Of a stretch of DNA of 5,313 nucleotides, positions 1 to 5,313 are shown in pieces. Within the stretch, counting starts at the first letter, position 1. Every line of letters starts with the position of its first letter. The notes under the pieces are model-generated. The model was given only the letters and a program-made list of their open reading frames with translations, searched no databases and was not told the origin of the DNA. This DNA is from CAZADH01 sp964483805 (GTDB taxonomy: Bacteria; Muiribacteriota; Ozemobacteria; Ozemobacterales; Ozemobacteraceae), in NCBI GenBank assembly GCA_964483805.1, contig CAZADH010000368.1:1-5313 (forward strand). The letters run 5' to 3'. The position numbers and the translations under genes are program-made.

Positions 1-928
1 CGAGGTCCCAGTGATGGTGGTCGAACATCAGTTCGGCAAAGATCTGATGCGCCGAGATCTGGCCGCCGTGCAGATACGGCGAGAGCCCCGAGGCCGCGTT
101 GTCGTCGGGATGGCTGTGGCCGTCGGCGTAGTGGGTCAGACGCTCCGTGAGAAAGGTGCGCCAACAGTTGCGCGCGGCCTTCTCGCCCCCGTGGTCGGCC
201 ACCGGGCCGACCGTGCGGTCGATCGGCAGGTCGTCGGGCAGGATCGGGTTGGCGCGGAGCATCGAATCGGGGCAGCGCACCGGGCAGCCTGGGCCGCGCC
301 CGAGGGCGAGACCCGTCGGCGACCAGTCGGCGAGCGGATCGGCGAGCGGGAAACCGTTGCGCGTCAGGTGCTCCGGCAACAGCCGTTGCAGCGCGCGGCG
401 GAAGGAAGCGGCGGTGAGGAACACCGTTTCGACGGCGCGGCGCGGTAACAGGCCATGGCCGTCGACCGCCTCGAGCACCGTCGGCCAGTCGGTCGCCACT
501 TGCTCGAGCGCCGCGATCTCGACCGCGGTCGCCGGTTCATCGGTGACGACGACGGCGGCTTGGGCCGCGATGTGCCGCAGCCAGGTGACAACCTCGCCGG
601 CAACCGTATCAATACATGGTAAATATGCGGTGCCGACCGGCCATGGATGTGCGGCAAGCTCCGCCATGGCCTGGGCGGCAAACGTGTGCGAGCGCGCGGT
701 GTGGTAAGGGCCGCCCGTCGGCAGGTGGTCGACGATGAGCAGCGGCAGACGCAGCGCCGATGCCCACTCCACGGCCCGCTGCAACGCGAAGTTGTGCTGT
801 CGGCGTCGGGCGCTCGTCAGCCAGTAGATGACATGACGCGCTCCACTAACGCACCCCGCGGTGGGGATGGCGCGAAGACGGAGAGGTGGCAGACGCGACG
901 GGGTTGCGACCGGCGGCAGGGTTGGCAT
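1..928 (-). CDS. Class II-type deoxyribodipyrimidine (CPD) photolyase, 3' end missing
   Basis: This gene encodes a probable DNA repair flavoprotein that would use light to split cyclobutane pyrimidine dimers in the cytoplasm. The minus-strand frame is open from the ATG at 926-928 to the left edge, giving 309 residues and no stop. The start fits a GAGGA ribosome binding site 8 bases upstream and the short proline-rich leader usual before the first strand. Residues 33-50 (VIYWLTSARRRQHNFALQ) match the opening of the class II photolyase alpha/beta domain, which runs to about residue 165 (VVVTD at 126-130, then EAVDGHGLLP). The FAD-binding domain begins near 235 and includes SGLSPYLHGGQISAH at 280-294, a family signature. 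Relatives are about 450-500 residues, so roughly a third is off the edge. The usual LHFG reads LHGG here (Gly288). The family call is firm. Activity and exact substrate (CPD or another lesion) are inferred. The gene is divergent from the secreted-protein gene. Confidence 0.85.
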   Translation of the reverse strand, partial: MPTLPPVATPSRLPPLRLRAIPTAGCVSGARHVIYWLTSARRRQHNFALQRAVEWASALRLPLLIVDHLPTGGPYHTARSHTFAAQAMAELAAHPWPVGTAYLPCIDTVAGEVVTWLRHIAAQAAVVVTDEPATAVEIAALEQVATDWPTVLEAVDGHGLLPRRAVETVFLTAASFRRALQRLLPEHLTRNGFPLADPLADWSPTGLALGRGPGCPVRCPDSMLRANPILPDDLPIDRTVGPVADHGGEKAARNCWRTFLTERLTHYADGHSHPDDNAASGLSPYLHGGQISAHQIFAELMFDHHHWDL

Positions 929-936
929 GGTGTTGA

Positions 937-941
937 TCCTC
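937..941 (-). promoter_or_regulatory. Ribosome binding site of the photolyase gene
   Basis: On the minus strand this reads GAGGA, 8 bases before the ATG at 926-928. It supports that start rather than an internal one. Confidence 0.6.
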
Positions 942-1034
942 GTTCAATCTCTGGAGTTTGCCATCGTGATATTGGCACTGTGGCAGGTTGGTGCAGTCTA
1001 CCACAACTCCGGTCACAACGGTTTTCGGCCGTGC

Positions 1035-1064
1035 TTGCCGAGTGGGGCGGCTTGGCGGTATCAT
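1035..1064 (+). promoter_or_regulatory. Candidate sigma70-like promoter for the secreted-protein gene
   Basis: TTGCCG at 1035-1040 and TATCAT at 1059-1064 are separated by 18 bases. Each hexamer matches the consensus at four of six positions. The pair ends 48 bases before the ATG at 1113, a reasonable leader length. The match is modest and the organism's sigma factor preferences are unknown. Confidence 0.3.
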
Positions 1065-1100
1065 TGGCTATCTTCGCTGGTAGCAAACCATGAAGACAAC

Positions 1101-1105
1101 AGGAG
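1101..1105 (+). promoter_or_regulatory. Ribosome binding site deciding the start of the secreted-protein gene
   Basis: AGGAG lies 7 bases before the ATG at 1113-1115. It selects this start over the in-frame ATG at 861, which would put 84 unlikely residues in front of a clear signal peptide. Confidence 0.75.
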
Positions 1106-1112
1106 CAAACAG

Positions 1113-1793
1113 ATGAAACGGTCACTGATCGTTGCAGGTTTCTTTTTCATGATGACGGCCGGTGCCATGGCGCAAACCGCCGCCCCGGTGGCGGCAGGTT
1201 CGGGTGTCGAGGCCGGGGCCCAGGTTCTGGCCACCGTGTCGGGGCCGTTGACCGGGGCCAAAGACGCGGCGGTCACCGCGACCAAACAGCAGCGGGACGA
1301 CGGCATCTACGTCGTGGTGAAAGACGCTGCCGGTGCGAAGTTGTTCGAGAGTGAGAACATCGGCACCACCGACAAGACCATCGACGTCGGCACGGGTGCC
1401 GAAGTCAGTCTCGGCGTCAAAGACGTGACCGGCGACGGCGTGCCGGAGTTGCTCGCCGCTGCGTTCTATGGGCCGCAGGCGAGCGGCATGTACGTCTGGA
1501 CCTACGACGCCAAGACCAAGAAGATCGTCCCCATCAAGAACGTGATGGCCGCCGACAAGCCCGCCGACAAGGTCGATCGTGATTTCTTCGTCAGCGACAT
1601 CGATCAGTCGGCCGGACAGTTCGCTGTATTGGCCGACAATTCGGTGCGAGTGCTCGGTCAGGTGTTCGACAAAGACGCCAAGAATCCGCCGATGCCGGCC
1701 TACTACCATTTCGCTCTGAAGAACGGGCAGTACGAGCAGATCAAGCTCGAGAAGATCGCACCTCCGCCCGACGCCGGTTCCGGTTCGAAGTAA
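1113..1793 (+). CDS. Exported protein with a single FG-GAP/VCBS-like calcium-binding motif, function unknown
   Basis: This 226-residue protein is predicted to be exported. Residues 1-20 form a signal peptide: basic MKR, a hydrophobic core to about 15, and AMA followed by Q21, which fits signal peptidase I cleavage after Ala20. There is no lipobox Cys. The mature part opens with an Ala/Gly/Val-rich stretch (about 21-55). A beta-rich region follows, with IYVVVKD at 65-71 and SLGVKDVTGDGVPELLAAAF at 99-118. In that stretch D104, T106, D108 and E112 have the spacing of the calcium loop in FG-GAP/VCBS propeller repeats. MYVWTYD at 126-132 resembles the next strand. Only one clear repeat is present, so this is not a full propeller. 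The tail (216-226) is Pro/Gly/Ser-rich. The start is fixed by the AGGAG site. The gene is monocistronic, divergent from the photolyase and convergent with the cyclase. Export is well supported. I do not recognise the protein's role. Confidence 0.85.
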   Translation: MKRSLIVAGFFFMMTAGAMAQTAAPVAAGSGVEAGAQVLATVSGPLTGAKDAAVTATKQQRDDGIYVVVKDAAGAKLFESENIGTTDKTIDVGTGAEVSLGVKDVTGDGVPELLAAAFYGPQASGMYVWTYDAKTKKIVPIKNVMAADKPADKVDRDFFVSDIDQSAGQFAVLADNSVRVLGQVFDKDAKNPPMPAYYHFALKNGQYEQIKLEKIAPPPDAGSGSK

Positions 1794-1817
1794 GCCGTTT
1801 CGATCGTCGGACGCGAA

Positions 1818-1854
1818 GAACCCCCACGGCGGCAGTCAGTCGCGGTGGGGGTTC
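1818..1854. terminator. Stem-loop between convergent genes, probable shared terminator
   Basis: GAACCCCCAC at 1818-1827 pairs perfectly with GTGGGGGTTC at 1845-1854. After one mismatch, three more pairs (1829-1831 with 1841-1843) extend the stem around a 9-base loop. It starts 25 bases after the secreted-protein stop and lies 39 bases past the cyclase stop on the other strand, so it could serve both genes. Neither strand has a U-tract after the stem, so it is not a classical intrinsic terminator. It may work with Rho, or may only protect 3' ends. Confidence 0.6.
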
Positions 1855-1892
1855 GGCATTGGTGCGCGTTGTATTGACGCCGTATTTCTTTG

Positions 1893-4800
1893 TCAGTCGA
1901 CGTCGGGTTGGTGGTCAACGATTTGCAGCAAACGCACCGGTTCGCGTTTGCCTTTGACCGCGGTGACCTGCGAGGCCGCCAGAATCCAGCGCTGATCCAG
2001 GGCGGCGGCGACGCGAGCGGTGACGATGAGGTGCGGTGACGGTCCCGCTTCGGCGGCGGCTTCAGCCCGGGCCGCGAGATTGACGGTGTCGCCGATGACC
2101 GTGTAATCGCGACGGGAGGCCGCGCCGATCAACCCGGCAATCACCACGCCAGACCCGATCCCCGCCGCGATGTCGAACGGAAGCAGGCCGGCGCGTCGCT
2201 GTGCATGCAGGGTCCAGGCGGCGGTGACGGCGCCGGTGGCTGCGTGGTGGGCGGCGGTGGGGGCGTCGGCATGGGCAAACACGGCGAGAACCTTGTCGCC
2301 GAGGATCTTGTCGATGTCGCCGCCATTGGCGAGGATGGTGGCGCAGATGTGCCCCAGTTGCCGGTTGGCCAGCAGTTGCAGATCGTCGCCGGTCGATGCG
2401 GCGGCCGCATGGTCGAGACCGGGAATGCCGACGAACAAGATCGTGGCCTCGAGCCGCTCGCCGCGTTGTGCCCGCTCTTCGGCCTCGGCAGTGGCGCTGG
2501 CGCGTCGCGCTGCCTGCGACACCATCCGCCCCAGCGCTTCGCGCTCCTGTTGAGCACGCGCCATTTCGTTGAACCCGGTGACCAGCGTTCCCAACTCATC
2601 GGAACGGTCGACGGGCAACCGCATGGCGAAGTTGCCGTGGGCGACGGCTGCGAGACCGCGCCGCAACGGCACGAGCGGGGCGAGAATCGCGCCGGCCGCA
2701 CCCCGCGCCAGGGCCAGCACCAGGAGCAACGCGAAGAGCAGGGCGCCGAAGAGCGCGAGCTGTCGTTGGCGCACCGCGTTCTGCAGCGGCGCCTCGGCCA
2801 CCACGCCGAAGTAGATGAACTGGCTGAAGGTGTTCTCCGGAACCCCCTCGACCAACCACGAGGCATCATCATATTGAATGCGGGTGCTCACCGGGCGGCC
2901 CACCGCGGCAATCTGTCGCCCGAGCGGGCGCAGGAACGGCAGGGCTTCGCCGTCCTCGGGGATGATCGGCATGCCCAGGTGTCGGCGTTCGAGCGCGAAG
3001 TAGCGAACCTCCTGGCCCAGCGGCGTCCGGTCGGGCAGGCGCCCGAACGGACTGAGCACACGGTACACCGCCATCACCTGGGAGTGGGCCATGTGATACA
3101 GCCAGAACACCGAGAACCGCGGGCCGGTTTCGGTCGGCAGCAACACCTGGCGGATGACCGGCGAATAGGGGCCACAGTTGATGATCAGGGGCTCCGTGGG
3201 AGCGTAGAGCAGGGCCAGGGTCGCCTCCGGGCCGAAGATGGCCAGGAAGGCCTGGGCCAGCGTTTGCGCCACCAGTTCACGCTGGAGATCGGGGGTGGCG
3301 GGCTCGCGTGCTGTCGCATCGGTCGTTGCCCTGATGCGCGCCATGGTGCGCTCACCGAAGTAGAGCAGGCTGGTGGCCAGGTGGGTCGTGGTGGTGGCCA
3401 CCTGCGCCAGACGGCTTACTTCGGCGCTCAGATCGTTGGGGCCGGTCACGACCAGCGAACCCACGGTCGGGTGAAACTGCGAGTGTTTGGCGCTGGCAAA
3501 CAATTGTTGTAAATAGTGCGCGAGCCGGGATCGGTCGCTGGGTGTTGCCGCCGCCCCGCGTTCGCCATTGGCAACCTGGTCGAGCAACGCGGTGAACGAT
3601 GCGGTGTGCACCAGACGTGCAAGTTCGCGCCAGATCAGGGGTTGGTGGACGAAGCGCCGGCGATCGATCTGGGTGATCTCGCGGCGCATCTGTTGGCGGA
3701 TGTCGGTGACCATGTGGTCTTGCCACTGGGCGCCAAGCAGGATGCCGACATGCAGCAACCCGGCGAGTGGCAGCAGGGTGGCGAAGAAGAAGGCCGTGAC
3801 CATCTGGGCACGCACATGGCGGGCCAGGCCGCGGTCGAGAAAAGCCACCGACCAGAGCAGGAGGGCCGCGGCCAGCGCGGCGCGCACCAGGGTGGTGACG
3901 GCGTGACGGACCTGCTCGGGAAGCCGGTCGGGACGCGGTACCGCCGTGGAGGCGAGCAGCGTTCCGCGCCGTGGGGTGCGGATGCGGCGTTCATCCCACG
4001 CCCGCGCCGGACGCGGTTGCCCTGCGGCGGTCGTCTGCAAGTGCCGATAGCGGGGGCCGGTCCACAGGCCGGTGGCACGCGTCTCGCCATCCGGCAGAAA
4101 GGCGAGGGCGGAGGTCTCGTCCTCGAGCATTGCCAACAGTGGCCGCAGACTCTGTTCCTGGTCCCGGTGCAGTCCGGAAACCTGACTCGGCATTGGCCCG
4201 CCAGCGGCGGCAGCCAGCGGGCGCGATCGCGGCAGGATGATCAAGACGCCGCCGTCGAGGAAGGCCCCGGGGGGCGGACCCCGATGCAATACAGCAGGTG
4301 TATGAGATCTGTCTTTTTGCGGCGCGGCCGGGAGGCGGCCGCGGGTTGGCGGCCCTTGACGCAATTCGGCGATTCGCGGTGCCGAGAGCAACGGCTGCCA
4401 GTACATCCAGGCCGGTGCCGAGGCATAGGTGATCGGGCACAACTGGCCACGATACTCGCGGGCCAGTTGGGCCCAGGCGATGCGGGTGCCCAACGTGGTC
4501 CAGGCATTGCCGGTCGGGACCCGCTCGGGCCGATGGCGCAGATCGTAAACGGCAAGCAGGGTGTCGAGTACCGCCGCCAGCGAGGCGACCACCTCACGGT
4601 CGGCTGCGGGCCAGGCGACGGTGCCGGTGCCGTCGTGGGTGCGTCCGACGATCAGCGTCGGGCGGAGTCCGGCCACGAAAAGGTCGTGCAATCCGGCGAA
4701 AATGGCGCGCTGCAGCGTCATGGGTCCGGGGGCGATGCTGTCGATGGCCACGCGCTCGGCGACGCGATCGACGAAGCTCTGCATGCGGGTTTCGAGGGCG

Positions 4801-5313
4801 GTGGTCCCTTGCGTTTGCTGGGCGAGATGGTCGAGCAGCCGCGCATTCTTCTCGTGCGCTGCCCGCACCCGCTCGGCGCGGTCGGTGGTGGCGAGTGTGC
4901 CCAGCGCGCTCAGGACGATCAACGCTGCGGTCACCAGGGCGACGCAGCCGGTGAGCCAGCCGAGCGCCCGCCGGGCCGTGGCGGCGTGTCTCTGGTCGAG
5001 CGACGGCGACGGGCGGACAGGAACAGCAATATCATGTATGGCAGCGTTACGGCTGCTGTCGGCCGGCACGGCAGAGGGTGACGCGGTCGGCGCCAGTGCT
5101 GTTGGGGCAACGGCGGCCGACGGTTTGCGTTCAGTGGGGCGCGTCGCGAAGGCGAACGCCTGGTGATCGACCGTGCGCACGAGCAACGCAGGCGGCTTGC
5201 CGCCGGTCGGCAGAGCATCGGCGACGGACTGGTCCATCACCAGTGGGCACTCCGGGTGGTTTTTCGATAACGCTTCCAGTTCGGCTGCCCGTTTCATCGG
5301 CGGTCCCATGGCG
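1893..5313 (-). CDS. Membrane class III adenylate/guanylate cyclase with HAMP and two cyclase domains, 5' end missing
   Basis: This is a probable receptor cyclase making cAMP or cGMP at the inner membrane. Residues are counted from the ATG at 5307-5309, but the frame continues to the window edge and that Met lies inside a domain, so the true start is upstream. Domains: 1-56, tail of a first cyclase domain; 57-115, Pro/Ala-rich linker; membrane segments about 116-140, 474-491, 503-527 and 850-876; extracytoplasmic regions 141-473 and 528-849, unrecognised; HAMP about 876-920 (P881, DELG 904-907, FNEM 913-916); linker helix; cyclase domain 951-1130. The last keeps K1001, D1005, T1070 (class IIIb-like purine position), N1077, R1081 and K1119, but has G961 where the first metal Asp belongs. 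The tail has K6, E10 and D48 in place of Asn, Arg and Lys. Four membrane segments put both domains in the cytoplasm. Codon use at 4269-4318 is aberrant. The family is certain; activity, nucleotide and signal are inferred. Confidence 0.9.
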   Translation of the reverse strand, partial: AMGPPMKRAAELEALSKNHPECPLVMDQSVADALPTGGKPPALLVRTVDHQAFAFATRPTERKPSAAVAPTALAPTASPSAVPADSSRNAAIHDIAVPVRPSPSLDQRHAATARRALGWLTGCVALVTAALIVLSALGTLATTDRAERVRAAHEKNARLLDHLAQQTQGTTALETRMQSFVDRVAERVAIDSIAPGPMTLQRAIFAGLHDLFVAGLRPTLIVGRTHDGTGTVAWPAADREVVASLAAVLDTLLAVYDLRHRPERVPTGNAWTTLGTRIAWAQLAREYRGQLCPITYASAPAWMYWQPLLSAPRIAELRQGPPTRGRLPAAPQKDRSHTPAVLHRGPPPGAFLDGGVLIILPRSRPLAAAAGGPMPSQVSGLHRDQEQSLRPLLAMLEDETSALAFLPDGETRATGLWTGPRYRHLQTTAAGQPRPARAWDERRIRTPRRGTLLASTAVPRPDRLPEQVRHAVTTLVRAALAAALLLWSVAFLDRGLARHVRAQMVTAFFFATLLPLAGLLHVGILLGAQWQDHMVTDIRQQMRREITQIDRRRFVHQPLIWRELARLVHTASFTALLDQVANGERGAAATPSDRSRLAHYLQQLFASAKHSQFHPTVGSLVVTGPNDLSAEVSRLAQVATTTTHLATSLLYFGERTMARIRATTDATAREPATPDLQRELVAQTLAQAFLAIFGPEATLALLYAPTEPLIINCGPYSPVIRQVLLPTETGPRFSVFWLYHMAHSQVMAVYRVLSPFGRLPDRTPLGQEVRYFALERRHLGMPIIPEDGEALPFLRPLGRQIAAVGRPVSTRIQYDDASWLVEGVPENTFSQFIYFGVVAEAPLQNAVRQRQLALFGALLFALLLVLALARGAAGAILAPLVPLRRGLAAVAHGNFAMRLPVDRSDELGTLVTGFNEMARAQQEREALGRMVSQAARRASATAEAEERAQRGERLEATILFVGIPGLDHAAAASTGDDLQLLANRQLGHICATILANGGDIDKILGDKVLAVFAHADAPTAAHHAATGAVTAAWTLHAQRRAGLLPFDIAAGIGSGVVIAGLIGAASRRDYTVIGDTVNLAARAEAAAEAGPSPHLIVTARVAAALDQRWILAASQVTAVKGKREPVRLLQIVDHQPDVD
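4269..4318 (-). other. Suspected double compensating frameshift inside the cyclase gene
   Basis: Between a five-base run (T on the plus strand, 4314-4318) and a six-base run (G, 4269-4274), the cyclase frame has mostly A or T at third codon positions and a rare AGA codon, unlike the rest of the gene. The frame one base further along has mostly G or C there and reads KTDLIHLLYCIGVRPPG. One extra base in the first run and one missing base in the second would explain this and restore the main frame on both sides. It may be a sequencing error, a natural pair of indels or simply odd composition. About 13 residues (333-345) are affected. Confidence 0.4.

Larger units (their letters stand above)
929..1112. 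other. Divergent intergenic region between photolyase and secreted-protein genes
   Basis: These 184 bases lie between two divergent starts and must hold the promoters of both genes. The plus strand has a weak sigma70-like pair (annotated separately). I see no convincing -35/-10 pair for the photolyase on the minus strand. CACAAC occurs twice, at 1002-1007 and 1014-1019, 12 bases apart. TGGCA occurs twice, at 973-977 and 981-985. Either pair could be part of an operator or could be chance. The region is somewhat less GC-rich than the flanking genes. Confidence 0.6.

Noticed and set aside
328..349. Ten-base direct repeat CGGCGAGCGG, two copies 12 bases apart
   Set aside because: It encodes the repeated residues PLAD in the photolyase (194-201) and is too short to suggest anything beyond coding composition.
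11..707. Two overlapping plus-strand frames at the left end
   Set aside because: The minus strand here encodes a photolyase with family signatures, so these are antisense shadows.
861..1112. Upstream in-frame ATG at 861 as the start of the exported protein
   Set aside because: It would overlap the photolyase gene and bury a clear signal peptide. The ATG at 1113 has its own AGGAG site.
1090..1116. Eight-codon mini-frame (MKTTGANR) ending in an ATGA overlap with the start at 1113
   Set aside because: I see no convincing ribosome binding site for it, and such a short overlap is common by chance. It could be a leader peptide, but nothing else supports that.
2205..3512. Plus-strand open frame of 435 codons opposite the HAMP and cyclase region
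   Set aside because: It lies antisense to clearly recognisable domains and its product is low-complexity His/Arg/Gly-rich.
3889..4889. CHASE2 sensor domain between the first two membrane segments of the cyclase
   Set aside because: CHASE2 is usually followed by three membrane segments and then the output domain. Here a second large extracytoplasmic region and HAMP follow, and I see no CHASE2 motif.
3516..5081. Long plus-strand open frame of 521 codons opposite the cyclase gene
   Set aside because: The minus-strand frame here encodes membrane segments and links to recognisable HAMP and cyclase domains. The plus-strand product is Gly/Arg/Gln-rich with no domain, as expected antisense to a GC-rich gene.
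5307..5309. ATG at 5307-5309 as the true start of the cyclase
   Set aside because: It falls inside a sequence that aligns without gaps to the interior of a cyclase domain, and the frame remains open upstream to the window edge.

Overview
This is a GC-rich bacterial window with three protein-coding genes and no RNA gene, CRISPR array or mobile element that I can see. A secreted protein with an AxA-type signal peptide and a multi-pass sensor cyclase suggest a Gram-negative-like bacterium with a periplasm. Class II-type photolyases and large HAMP/class III cyclases are both common in Myxococcota-like and other deep-branching GC-rich phyla. The sequence does not let me name a taxon.

Layout: (1) Positions 1-928, minus strand: the N-terminal 309 residues of a class II-type DNA photolyase, whose 3' end lies off the left edge. 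(2) Positions 929-1112: a 184-base divergent intergenic region with a ribosome binding site for each flanking gene and one weak plus-strand promoter candidate. (3) Positions 1113-1793, plus strand: a 226-residue exported protein with one FG-GAP/VCBS-like calcium-binding motif, otherwise unrecognised. (4) Positions 1794-1892: a short convergent gap with a strong stem-loop. (5) Positions 1893 to the right edge, minus strand: a membrane class III nucleotide cyclase of at least 1139 residues, open at its N-terminus.

The cyclase is the most interesting item. Its C-terminus is HAMP plus a catalytic domain that keeps the purine-binding Lys, the transition-state Asn and Arg and the phosphate-binding Lys, but has Gly in place of the first metal-binding Asp. 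The first ~56 residues in the window align without gaps to the end of that same domain, so they are the tail of a second cyclase domain. In that tail the Asn, Arg and Lys are replaced by Lys, Glu and Asp. The two domains therefore look like complementary halves, like C1 and C2 of animal adenylyl cyclases. Here they are joined through four membrane segments and two large extracytoplasmic regions. About 40 bases in the middle of this gene show codon use that suggests two compensating homopolymer frameshifts. The three genes share no obvious pathway.
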